Below, in pieces: positions 1 through 9,162 of a stretch of 13,007 nucleotides of DNA. The stretch is from Rhizomucor pusillus (Eukaryota; Mucoromycota; Mucoromycetes; Mucorales; Lichtheimiaceae). The notes beneath the pieces are model-generated. The model saw only the letters and a program-made list of their open reading frames with translations. It ran no database searches and was not told where the DNA came from. Every line of letters begins with the position of its first letter. Within the stretch, counting starts at the first letter, position 1. The stretch spans positions 8,012 to 21,018 of the forward strand of contig FWWN02000142.1 in assembly GCA_900175165.2 (NCBI GenBank). The letters are read 5' to 3'. Both the position numbers and the translations under genes were made by a program.

Positions 1-45
1 AAAAAAAAGAAAAAAAAGAACTATGTCGGACGATTTATCACTTAC

Positions 46-2506
46 CAACTTCAAGGAGGGGCACAACTTTTGTGCCGCGGGCAAACTTGTAAATGACATA
101 GCACAGGAAGAATGGCACCAGGCCAATATACCGAGTAACAAACGTTATGCGGTCGAATTCTGGAGTGAATGCGTCGTAACCTTGACCAAGGATAATCAGA
201 ACACACAAGGTGCATGCAAAAATGTTAGAGAACGGATAAGCGAACGCGCGGAAAGGAAGTTCGCTGACATCACGGCCTTGTTTGACGTATGCACGTCTGA
301 AGCGCCAGTGCACAAATGAGATACCCCACCAAGAGATGAAACCTGTGACTGCTGTGATGCTCAAAAACCACTCAAAGGCAGCTGATGCACTGTAAATGGA
401 TACGAAGACACATGCAAAGCCGATAATGGAGGATAGCAAGACAGCCCTGTGAAATTTTGCCTTTGTATGAACATTACGATCGTATAGAGATATCTTTGCA
501 AAAACTTACCAGAACGGGGAACCGAATCGGTTAGTCTTGCCAAGAATTGAAGGCGCATTTCCGTCACGGGCCAAACCAAGCAGAGTACGTGCAGTGGTGT
601 ACAACGAAGAGTTGGCAGCGGACAGTACGCTGGTCAGGATGATGGCGTTGACAAAGTGAGCCCCACCATTGATACCGGCAAGCTCAAAGATAAGCGTGAA
701 GGAAGCTGTAGCAGCAGAACCATCGTCGTTTGAGAGACGAGAGTCGTCGCTAGGCACGCAGAGACCGATCAAGAAGATAGTAACAATGTAGAAAAAGACT
801 ATACGGAAGAAGGTGTTCTTGATAGCGCGAGGTAAAGTCTTGGAAGGGTTCTTGGCTTCACCAGCAGTGATACCAACAATCTCGGTGCCCTGGAATGAGA
901 AACCTGCGGATAGCAAGACACTGACAGTACCGACAGCACCGTTGACAAAGGCACCTGGATCATCCCAGTATCTGACAAAGCATGTGTCACCGTCACATTG
1001 TGTAACTGCAAACGAAAAGCCCTTTCTTACCTGAAGCCGATTGGGATCTTGTCACCGACAGCACCCGCAGATACCAGAATACCTAAGATCGTAGAACAAC
1101 TGCAGTTAATAATATACATCTCAGATGCAATTCCCAGAGAGTGACCCACCAACAATAATGAACATCAAGACGACCAGGATCTTAATAAGGGCAAACCAGT
1201 ATTCCAGTTCACCGTACAGTCTAAATTAGGAAATAGAGTGCATGTGAGCATGTTATCATCCTCAACTCCATTGTCATACAATCACCGATTTACCTGACAC
1301 CAACGAGATTGACGCCGAGAATCAGCACCATGAAGATCGTGGACCATGCAGGATCGGGCATGACATATGCCCACCATTTGATAATAGTTGCAGCAGCAGC
1401 TAGCTCTGTAGCAATCGTGACAGACTAAAAGATTGGCAACACAATCAGCCCATTTTCCTATTTTCCTTTCCCACCCACTCTCAATTTGTTCCCTCTGTAT
1501 CTGTGTTACATACCCACTAAAAGACAGAAAAGTCAAGAATTCGATGCGTAGTTCAGTCACATGGTATAATTGATCGATTTGAGCATATATTTCGTCTTAC
1601 CGAAAACCTATTATGTACAAAATTAGTGAACCGATCTACCATCTAATCTCACGCGTAATTTCACACGCGTACATACCAATAATTCCAACCAAGGGCAAAA
1701 CCGAGCGCAGGATCAACGAACTGAGTGGCGTAATGGTTGAAGGATCCAGATACTAGACTTTCAGACATGAGTCGCAATATTTTCCGCAAAAATGTTGTTA
1801 GTATTTACCGGGCATAAATGATGACATTTCTCCAAGATTCGTCATGATACAGTACACCTGCAAACAGTTAACTACTTAGCAACCATATGCAGAAGAAAGT
1901 TTAAAGTTGCAGATGACTTACCATGAAACCAACTATATTTCGGCAACAAAAAAAAATCAAGATACAGTTAGAGTTTTTGCTCTCACGCTATTTTTTTAGC
2001 TTTGCTTCAGCGTCGTGTGAGACGGAATATTACCAACACAGTATCTATGTATCAGTTGATCTGATGTGTGAGCTGTTTACACATTGCAGATGATATTTAT
2101 CAGTGAACTTACGCAATGAAAGCACCAGCCGGACCAGCCTTTGAAAATATACATTCTTCAGATCAGCATCATTTGCAAGATCATGTAATTACTCTGCATT
2201 TGTCATATTTACCGCTGCAATGTTGGTGCCAGAGTTAAGGAAAAGACCAGTACTAAGAGCACGATGAGTTCCATGCCGCTGGAATATCGTATACACGACG
2301 GTCATTTACCCAATAGTCCCGCCAAGAGCGATCATTTGGACGTGGCGTGCATCCAGTCCGCGTTTGGTTCCTTCTTGGAGGTCTCTGTGTGTGCGTTGGG
2401 TATTGAAGGAAAGATGACTTTCAGGACGGTATGCATATTCGTCCTGGATCTTCTCGGAGCCGCCCACATTGTAGTGGATACCTTCCTCAACTTCCTTTTC
2501 GTACAT
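46..2506 (-). CDS. Amino acid permease, yeast amino acid transporter family (3' end outside window)
   Basis: Proton-coupled uptake of amino acids across the plasma membrane is the expected role. I place 14 exons: 2310-2506, 2213-2252, 2113-2138, 2034-2044, 1922-1932, 1809-1857, 1677-1752, 1601-1607, 1514-1516, 1294-1424, 1150-1220, 1031-1082, 510-971 and 46-446. They join in phase into 512 residues plus one base. The start at 2506 follows a pyrimidine-rich leader; the N-terminus is acidic and cytosolic. The family signature RGLDARHVQMIALGGTIG (about 49-66) runs into TGLFLNSG, the unwound first helix. Further family blocks are TNLGEM, VTIATELAAAA (about 142-152), FSFQGTEIVGITAGEAKNP and the ARTLLGLARDGNAP loop. 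About twelve hydrophobic segments are present. The donor GTAAGT at 40-45 has no usable acceptor inside the window, so a short C-terminal tail lies to the left. Family assignment is firm; substrate specificity cannot be read. Confidence 0.94.
1514..1607 (-). other. Two micro-exons (7 and 3 bases) of the permease
   Basis: Exon 8 is 1601-1607 (GTTTTCG), between an acceptor ATAATAG and a donor GTAAGA. Exon 9 is 1514-1516 (TGG), between an acceptor CTTTTAG and a donor GTATGT. Joined in phase they give W-F-S-W-S-V-T-I-A-T-E-L, matching the family pattern W-Y-N-W-A-V-T-I-A-T-E-L in both length and the second tryptophan. Leaving out the 3-base exon loses that tryptophan and makes the segment one residue short. 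The splice signals are seen; their use is inferred from family alignment. Confidence 0.72.
1922..2044 (-). other. Two 11-base micro-exons of the permease
   Basis: Exon 4 (2034-2044, ATACTGTGTTG) has acceptor CATAG and donor GTAATA. Exon 5 (1922-1932, TTGGTTTCATG) has acceptor TATAG and donor GTAAGT. The 101-base intron between them is the longest I place in this gene. In phase they supply A-Y-C-V-V-G-F-M, which continues into V-Y-C-I-M-T-N-L-G-E-M, the second transmembrane helix of this permease family. Neither exon can be dropped alone without breaking the frame. Confidence 0.8.
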
Positions 2507-2741
2507 ATCTCTCTTTGTGTAATAAAAAGGCGGAAAAAAAGGATGGAGTGTCCCTCTTGGAACTGCTAGGAAACAAGGCGGGAAAGAAAAATGACTGAGA
2601 GACAATTTTTTTTCTCTCCAAACAAGCCAATTTCGGGCTATGGCGGAAAAAGTATTAATTGGGTGCTCCAATTGGCCAACAGCTATCCCGAGAAAGTGCA
2701 GAGCATTGACTTTTTTGCCACCGTTGTTATCAGTTGCAACG
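2507..2741 (-). promoter_or_regulatory. Intergenic leader between AP-4 sigma and the permease
   Basis: This 235-base gap separates the AP-4 sigma stop from the permease start; both genes read leftwards. It must hold the 3' end of the first and the promoter and leader of the second. On the minus strand it is rich in pyrimidine runs close to the permease ATG, which is common in fungal promoters. I see no specific operator. An upstream in-frame ATG at 2671 exists, but the residues it would add resemble no permease N-terminus. Confidence 0.4.
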
Positions 2742-3465
2742 TTATCGCCTTATCTCCAATATGCGCTCGCGGTTGGTTTCACCAACAAGCCCCTTGGCAA
2801 CTATATCGTCCATGATCCAATGCACCTTTTCAAGATTACACAGCAAATCAAGTTCCGTCTGCAAGTCAAAAAGTCGCACGCTAATGAGATGTCTGCACTC
2901 TTTCTCACGAGATGCTGCGTGCAATATACTTGCCACATTCTCGAAATAGGCGTCCATTGTTTCTATGGAATGGGGGTCAGGGATATACCAACCATAAGGA
3001 CTAGACATGCTACTTTACCCACACAGTTTTGAATGAGTTCGAGTAGTGCAAATTCGTTCTACACAAAGGTGACTGTTCAATGTTTGTCCATCGTGACCTT
3101 GAGTCTTTTTTTACCTCTTCTGAGTCACACCCAAAGATGAAGTAGAGCGACGCATACCGTCGGAATACTAATCCATCATTCCCCGTAAGCTTGGGTCCTA
3201 AAGCAACAACCGGCAACTTTCACGTACCAATTTTGCCAACGTCATCCGTTGAGAAAAAGTGGCACTGTGAATGGGCGGGTTTTGTAAGAAAGTTTAGCTC
3301 ATCGTTGCCATCGCCCTCCTGGGAGCTTACATGTCCTGGCTTTCGGATAATGCAACGTCGCGCAACATCGCGCTCGAAAGCCGAACGATCTTTAGGAATG
3401 CCACCGTAGTACCGTGCAAAACGAGACTGGCACTGTCGATTCACAATAAGGCAAAACGTAATCAT
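2742..3465 (-). CDS. AP4S1: AP-4 adaptor complex sigma subunit
   Basis: Small sigma subunit of the AP-4 adaptor, which binds the large epsilon chain and helps sort cargo into non-clathrin vesicles at the trans-Golgi network. Six exons by my reading: 3331-3465, 3228-3264, 3115-3167, 3019-3058, 2934-2962 and 2742-2858, giving 136 residues against about 144 for the human protein. The N-terminus MITFCLIVNRQCQSRFARYY is the sigma longin fold start. VFRRYASLYFIFGC (about 58-71) and NLEKVHWIMDDIV (about 106-118) are sigma hallmarks. The ending ETNRERIL favours AP-4: AP-1 and AP-2 sigma have ETS and AP-3 has ETN followed by other residues. Every junction keeps the frame and gapless alignment with family spacing. 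The gene ends 235 bases before the permease start, and its ATG lies close to LINE debris. The alternative would be a divergent AP-3 sigma, which I think less likely. Confidence 0.9.
2859..2933 (-). other. GC-AG intron in AP-4 sigma
   Basis: The donor reads TG|GCAAGT and the acceptor GACTTGCAG. Removing 75 bases joins YFENV to TELDLLCNLEKV with exactly the spacing of sigma subunits. The intron is a multiple of three and has no in-frame stop, so a retained transcript would carry 25 extra residues. A GT donor three bases upstream (GTGGCA) would also splice in frame but would delete the conserved valine and is a poorer donor. Confidence 0.75.
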
Positions 3466-3599
3466 GTATTCTTCTCGTTATATAGATAATGGCTTAAGTA
3501 TTCCAAACTAAACGAAAAGGGGGCGGAGGTCACATTGGATTCGTCTGACATCTTTACAAATGATTTCACCCATTACCATCTTCTTGCTTATTTTGGTGT

Positions 3600-4925
3600 T
3601 ATCAAACTTTGTCAGGCCAAACTGCAGCCTTATTTCTGTTGCAACAATCTGCTCTCACAGATGCTCGAGTTAAAACTGATAGTAATCAGTTTGTGGTCAA
3701 TGATTTTTCCACGACCTTGCTTTTTGAAGAGAAGAGCTTTCCTGGAGAAGATATTGCGTTACCTGCTGGATTTGCAGCAAATTGCTCAGCATGCAATAAG
3801 TGATAATGGTGGTATCCTTATTCGCTCAATCATTGGTCAATTTATAATAATGGTGCCTTTCCTCGCATCAGTTTTGAGTCTTTGGCTCGTCCACGATCTG
3901 AGGGCAGTATGGCAATCCTAGATCCTGTCTTTCAACACTCTGCCTTGCAACTGCGTTGGCTTCTTCCGCTGCTAGGTTTTTATTCCGCAGTCTCAAACCC
4001 CTTGGCACTACCCATTCTGGCATACGTCCTACGAACGGCTTGCGATACTCCCACTGCCTCTATCTCTCTGGTCTTCCCAAAGCTGCGTACCCATGCAGCT
4101 AAGCTGTTAGGTCCATTCCGCACATTTTTTTGCACTGCGAATATATTGAGCCTACAAGTCAACTGGTCCTGCATCCGACATCTGTTCACTCGATGTATAT
4201 TCTGGACAGATCGAATGGCCCCAAGATTCGGCTCCGCACAAGGTGAGCTACGTGATCTTCTCTTTGCTAGAATGTAAGAGTCTTTATAAAAAATTAGTAC
4301 ACTCTTTCCAGAAAGTAATGTCGCATTTAGTGAAATTTTATAATACATTTATACACCAAAACGACAAATTGCAGCAACTTTCATTTTTGGAAAAGGTGTT
4401 TAAACTATGCGAAATAAGGTAGGGTGAGAAAATGGGGTAGATTTATAAAAAAGGTTATCTAGGGAATAACCCCTAAGTCACGTTCTGGGTTTTATTCTAC
4501 TGTGCTTTAAAGGCAAGAACGTTTCCAAGTTCAGGCTTTCAATATCGCTACCATTGAAGGAACAAGGCAACTGAAACAGTTTTTCAGACGCTTAATGGAT
4601 TCTCAACACCAGTCCTCTTCGCAACCACAACGCGATTTAATTGTGAAACCAGTAACCCGTGGTGGAATGGATCTGGAATTTCTTACCAACAAAGAGTTTC
4701 GGCGTAGTTTCCTAATGCTGGGATGACCAATCGGAAAAGCCCGTTCTTGGCGTTTCTTTTGGAAGATGACTACTCCGCATACGGCCAGAGATATTTTATT
4801 CCCGCTATGCTCACCATGCTCTTCCAGATCGCGTGACCCTACGCCGTTTACTACCACACATATTCGATTCTGGACGTTGTCAGATCTGCGGACAAGCTGA
4901 AACCAAAGATCATTTCCAAGCATAG
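3600..4925 (+). mobile_element. LINE (non-LTR retrotransposon) relic, 3' part of ORF2
   Basis: Dead fragment of a LINE polyprotein. In the frame starting at 3843 the text FPRISFESLARPRSEGSMAI followed by LDPVFQHSALQLRW matches the region downstream of the reverse transcriptase in many L1-like elements (K/R-S-x-G-G-L-x-x-L-D-P...Q-x-A-L-Q-x-R-W). This frame stays open to 4277. Farther on, about 4757-4925 in another frame, FWKMTTPHTAREIFYSRYAH and then CQICGQAETKDHF are the tryptophan-rich segment and the CxxC...H zinc knuckle near the ORF2 C-terminus. Stops at 3801-3806, 4275-4277 and 4923-4925 and frame changes show it is inactive. No catalytic YADD motif, endonuclease, poly(A) tail or target duplication was found, so the limits are approximate. 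Bases 3600-3800 are less certain than the rest. Confidence 0.72.
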
Positions 4926-5871
4926 CACATACTTTACACTTACTTTGAAAATAAAGACGATGCTATCAAACTTTAGCTACGTATTACGCAGCAGATTCCA
5001 TCATTAATGCATGATACCGTATGTGTGTGCCTCTGCCTCAGAATGACTACCCGAAGCAAACCCCTTCTCTATAAGACAGAGTCATACGCATTATTAATTG
5101 AAAGGAGGACCTGCTCCCACTAGGATGCTCTTTTGTGTCTTTAGGAACGATCTCCAGATAGCAAAAGGAATCAGGCTTTCCTTCTGCATGTGGAAATGGA
5201 ATCTAATATCTTCGCCTGCACCTCAATCACCATCATTGCTCCAGAGAGTCTTCACAAATGACATATCTGCAGCATGATTCTTCAGAATTACATAGGAGCT
5301 TACGACAGTGCACAAGCCCTTTCGTCCATTAGTATGGCTATTGATATCTTGCTCAGTCACACAACACACAACGTAATGGAATGGGTGTGATATTATCTAG
5401 CGCTTGGTGGGAGAATATATCAGAAGATAGGCTCTATTCTCCAATGAACATAAATTTTTATCTCGAATGACAATACTTTTTCTAGCTGAAAACATAGAAG
5501 CTCTGGATTTGGCAAGCTCGCGAAGCAAGGGAATTGTAATGCGTTCTTTTTCCCAATGCAGCGAGGAACAAGCAAGCAATGTTTCGTCCTTGAAGCCGAA
5601 GCGAGAGCGAATCTTGCTATTATTGTTCAATAAGTTTTCCATTCATGGTGCCAAAGCCGTATCCTTCATACCAGACAAACCTTTTCAAGGCATGTAGAAG
5701 GATCTTCAAGGCCACTAGGGGCAAAATGCCGCCAATAGAATAAAACAAGCTATCCGTATTTTTTTTATCTTTTTGTTTGTGTTCTTGGATAAGAGTTATT
5801 TTGAATTTCTTATGAGTTATAGTTTGTAAATAAGCATGTATAAATGCAAAGGAATGGAATCGGTCAGTCTA
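4926..5871. other. No assignable gene; probable LINE tail and decayed sequence
   Basis: Both strands are broken by stops. An open stretch of 81 residues on the minus strand (5397-5642) carries DETLLACSSLHWEKERITIP, and its plus-strand counterpart at 5467-5697 is also open. I recognise neither. The stretch up to about 5200 may be the end of the LINE. Runs of T at 5761-5780 sit near the expected 3' end of the SGNH-like gene, but I cannot place a poly(A) signal with confidence. Confidence 0.4.
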
Positions 5872-7645
5872 TCATCGACAAAGGAGATCCCAGAGTAATG
5901 CATTCTCCGTATCGATCACATCACGTTTGGTATCAGGAGAACCAGGACACGTGTTTCCTGGTAATCCTAGGCGATGTATATCCCAGAGTAAAACGCGATC
6001 ACCAAATTGCTGCGTGATCTGGCGGATGATGTTGGCGAACGCTAAACTACGGCCAGAGTTCCAAGAGGTAGATGGTATGATGCCGCAGCAGAAATATTGC
6101 GGCGTTCGTACAATGATAGTCTGATCCGGATATACATTCTCTACAAAGTGTCCAACGAGATCCGAAAATGACTGCTCGAACTGTCGTGGCGTCATGCGGT
6201 TCAATGCAATGTCGTCGTTGCCAAAGCTTAACACGACGATATCTGCGCGAGGTAGTTTCGTGACGTGCTCTTTAACGTCCGGTCGATGGTCGTGAAGAGT
6301 GATAGTACCAAAGGGATTGAAGTGTATATTGATGTTGCCAGCGACTCTCTCGGTAATATCTTGTTCCATTGCGAGAGGTATAGAAGTGTTGCTCCACCAG
6401 GGTGCATCGGGAACTTGACAGTTGCACAGATCCTCATCTTGTTGCTCCCGGCACCAACGATCACCGCTGCGGAAAGCTTCCAAATTTCTAGAATAATACC
6501 CGCAATTAGAAAAACTCGTTCGAATCAAATAGAAAAAGTAACGGACATCCAACCTTTGTACATGGTGATCGCCCCAGACGTGCACTGTTTTGCCAGCAAG
6601 ACATTGGTGTACTCGGGCATGACTCTTGTAATCGATTCGGCAGGCGTTTGGAATAAACGCAAAGTCATCGCGAGTGTGGCTGTCGGCCCTTTCACCAAAC
6701 ATGGCATAAAAGTCAGCTGGCGATGATTGCTGCCAGTCAGCTGCGTCGATCCAACTGCCGCCGCTTTCGAGTCGCTTGGCGTCGCAGATTGTCGCTGGCT
6801 TTTCGGTATCAGTTTCCTCGTTGGCAGCAACCGTGAGATTGTGGTTCGAAACATAGTGGAAAGGTCGATAAGGATGATAAATGGGTTCCTCCCAGAAGTA
6901 TGATCGATACTCAGTTTTGCTTTCCAGGTAGTATGTATCTGGCTGGGTAAACTTTACAGAGCTGAGGTAGACATTACCGTGCTTCGGATGCTGCTCCATG
7001 ACAATGGGTACACGGGTTCGTTCGCCCTGAGCATAGATAGTGATGCTGTCAGCTGGAGCGTGATGTTTCTCGGGTCGGATCGCAGAGACTGCAGGTATGG
7101 GTCCAAGCTAAATTTAACGCCGCCGAGGCCACCGCATCAATAACAGAAAAAAGAAACAAGGCGCGATGCTTTTTATAGCATCAAGCTGAAACCAGAGAAC
7201 TTACGAGAACAACAACGCATACATACTCTCCTGTGGTGATATGCACGTTTTCAGTTGTAAATGATCCATCAGGATTCATAAACATTGCTTTGGATGCCCA
7301 TCCATCCCAATATGTTCTGTCCGACGCACTTAAAGATCCAACCTTAATTGTTAAGGTCTATTTTCACAACCCCTATATTGCCCAGAAACCGCAAACTTAC
7401 AGCCAGTGAGCATCGACTGCGTCGCACGCTGTAGGTTCCTTGGGGATCTCGGTGATCCCACGATCGTTGCCATGATTCGCTGCTTCTGGTTTGACAGGCT
7501 CCTCTGAAGGCGGCGTTTGTATCTCGAGGGAGGACAAGGATATCGGTCGATAAGCCGCATGTCGATAGTATGTCAACGAGAAAAGAACTGTCAAGATAAC
7601 CACCACAAGCACGAGGTTTCGGCGATGCACCGACGCAGTGTGCAT
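5872..7645 (-). CDS. Type II membrane protein with SGNH / PC-esterase-like domain
   Basis: Likely a Golgi or surface protein related to NXPE/PC-esterase acyl-ester enzymes; substrate unknown. Exons 7401-7645, 7205-7328 and 5872-7107 join in phase (introns of 72 and 97 bases). A further 66-base intron at 6488-6553 is likely: acceptor TTCTAG, branch-like TCTAAT, weak donor GTTGGA. It is in frame, so length is 512 residues with it removed or 534 without. Residues 9-30 are basic then hydrophobic (RRNLVLVVVILTVLFSLTYY), a signal anchor. A beta-rich region (about 83-200) precedes the SGNH part: VHVWGDHHVQR (block I, about 299-309), RSGDRWC, VVLSFGNDD (block III-like) and LLWDIHRLG near the C-terminus (block V-like, D-x-H). 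Block I normally reads GDS; here the nucleophile serine is histidine, so normal esterase chemistry is doubtful. NLT and NTS glycosylation sites fit a lumenal domain. The C-terminus is cysteine-containing and complete. Confidence 0.78.
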
Positions 7646-8422
7646 CCTTTTCTTTAGAAAATAGAACGAAAAAGACAGTGGTTTCCAGGGGGGGAGTGGA
7701 AGAAAGAAAAAAAGGAAAAAATATGGGTAGGTCTCCAACAAGCTTTGCTGCAAGATGTCTTTGTTCGGAGATTGCTACAAATGATCGACCGGAAACAAAG
7801 AGGGCTGTGCCATATTCTTAGGTCAAAAGAGATCGTCAAATGTACGACTTGCCAGTATGCGTTATTTCAAAAAAGAGTAACAAACTTAGAAGAAAAAATA
7901 TGCAATTTTTTGTGAATATACAGAATCTTCATTATTATCAATTACTTTACTGATAAGGATGGAAACGATCGGCGCTTTCACGGAAGACCATAAGAGAATC
8001 ATTCTTCTTGATTGGTGTCACAGATGAAATGGGGATAATTAAACAATTCTACTTCGCAACTAGTAGCAGCATACAACATCGTCCTCGCCGAATCTGCGGT
8101 GTGCAAATTATGGGAGGTAGGTAGACTTATGGGAGGTTTGAAGACGGATTACAACGAACTAAAAACTACTCATTCAATCAAAGAAATTAACAGCTCACAT
8201 TGTTTTAAAAATACATTGCAAGTTAATGTGAGTGAATAAAGAAGTTTACAAGTTCGATAGATGTAGTATATTGTTTGCTGTGGGGATGGTCTTTCGCAAC
8301 ATAGCAGCACTAAAATTTAGTCTAAGCTATTTGCACCACCATTAGCTGTCAGAATATTATAGCACCGACGTTGACCTAACCCAAATTTTGTCCTCTCGAA
8401 AGGTTATGGTCAGTAACTAGCC
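7646..8422. other. Non-coding region between SGNH-like gene and Fanzor relic
   Basis: It holds the upstream region of the SGNH-like gene, whose first 100 bases or so are strongly pyrimidine-rich on the minus strand. Beyond 7850 it is AT-rich with no open frame I can support. A short direct repeat of ATGGGAGGT occurs at about 8111 and 8130. I looked for terminal repeats of a mobile element and saw none that are convincing. If the Fanzor relic once had a guide RNA segment 3' of the gene, it would lie at the right end of this region. Confidence 0.4.
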
Positions 8423-8569
8423 TTATACTGCCTCAATCAAGTTGAAATTTTTGAGTGAGACTGAATCACATGTCTTTACTTCCTCCACGACGAATCATGG
8501 AAGAGGTTGGTTATCATCTGATAGCGCTCTTGAGATACCACTAAGCGCGATATTGGAAGCTGCGGCAGC

Positions 8570-8731
8570 GTCTCTGCTGCAAGTAGTATGTCGTACTATG
8601 CGAGAGAGACATCTTGGGTTTGGGCACGATACAGCACCCTCGACTCTGACAAATTTACCTTCCCGACGATACTTGTGGATCTGGATCTTCTAGAAGCAAT
8701 ATCCGCATGTCTTTGTTGTATTGGATTCATC
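8570..8731 (-). other. Zinc finger and RuvC-III module of the Fanzor relic
   Basis: In one frame the DNA encodes D-E-S-N-T-T-K-T-C-G-Y-C (first cysteine codon 8705-8707), then after 21 codons beyond a TAG stop at 8690-8692 the pair C-P-N-P-R-C (8609-8626), then C-S-R-D-A-A-A-A-S-N-I with the RuvC-III aspartate at 8570-8572. This is the CxxC...C(x)nC finger followed by R-D-x-x-A-A-x-N-I of the TnpB/Fanzor superfamily. The glutamate just before the first CxxC is where rearranged RuvC sites of Fanzors are reported to place their acidic residue. The only defect here is the stop. Confidence 0.85.
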
Positions 8732-9147
8732 GATGGTGTACAATTTGTCTGGCTCAGGTGCCTTAAGGGTTTGTTCGACCTTTTTAAGACTCCCACTACA
8801 TGCATGACCTTTGACTCTGTTGTTTACGGGTTCCCAGTTACCGAGGAAATGGATGACTGAGGTCTTCTTCTCTGGTTCTTTTGATAGAAAGACTTTTCTT
8901 GGAATTCCCTGGTTCTAGCTTGCTTGACATTTGTTTCTTGTCCCTAGTCCCGTAGCGCTCGATGAACTTTTCGAAAGGTAACATTTTCTACCGACCCGGT
9001 TTTCAGTTCTATTGGCTTCGGGCAACGTTCAACATCAGTATCGATATCGGCAATCTGATCAGTATCCTCTTGCAAAGCTTCAAAGCGATTGATGTCTTCA
9101 AATAGAGATCGTACGCTCCTTGGAGACATCGTTGCGGTGGTGACACG

Positions 9148-9162
9148 GCCAGGTTCAATACC
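9148..9162 (-). other. RuvC-I motif of the Fanzor relic, Asp replaced by Glu
   Basis: The codons read G-I-E-P-G, followed by R-V-T-T-A-T-M. The superfamily pattern is G-I/V-D-P-G, where the aspartate binds metal. The codon at 9154-9156 encodes glutamate, a one-base change that would be expected to weaken or abolish cleavage. Confidence 0.75.

Noticed and set aside
1..20. Purine tract resembling a simple repeat or poly(A) tail
   Set aside because: On the minus strand it is a pyrimidine tract downstream of the permease donor at 40-45, better read as the end of an intron whose acceptor is outside the window.
38..46. Permease stop codon at 38-40 taken as the true end
   Set aside because: The frame ends inside a perfect GTAAGT donor, and family members have a further C-terminal tail; splicing onwards is more likely.
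2640..3032. Plus-strand open frame of 130 residues
   Set aside because: It lies antisense to the AP-4 sigma exons and introns, which explain the region with conserved residues and splice signals.
4603..4923. Minus-strand open frame of 106 residues
   Set aside because: Opposite the LINE C-terminal segment, whose plus-strand reading has the tryptophan-rich and zinc-knuckle signatures.
6265..6726. Plus-strand open frame of 153 residues
   Set aside because: Antisense to the SGNH-like gene; no domain, and the minus frame is much longer and shows family motifs.
8111..8140. Direct repeat ATGGGAGGT, a possible CRISPR-like or target-site repeat
   Set aside because: Only two copies of nine bases, close together, with no array or element edge.
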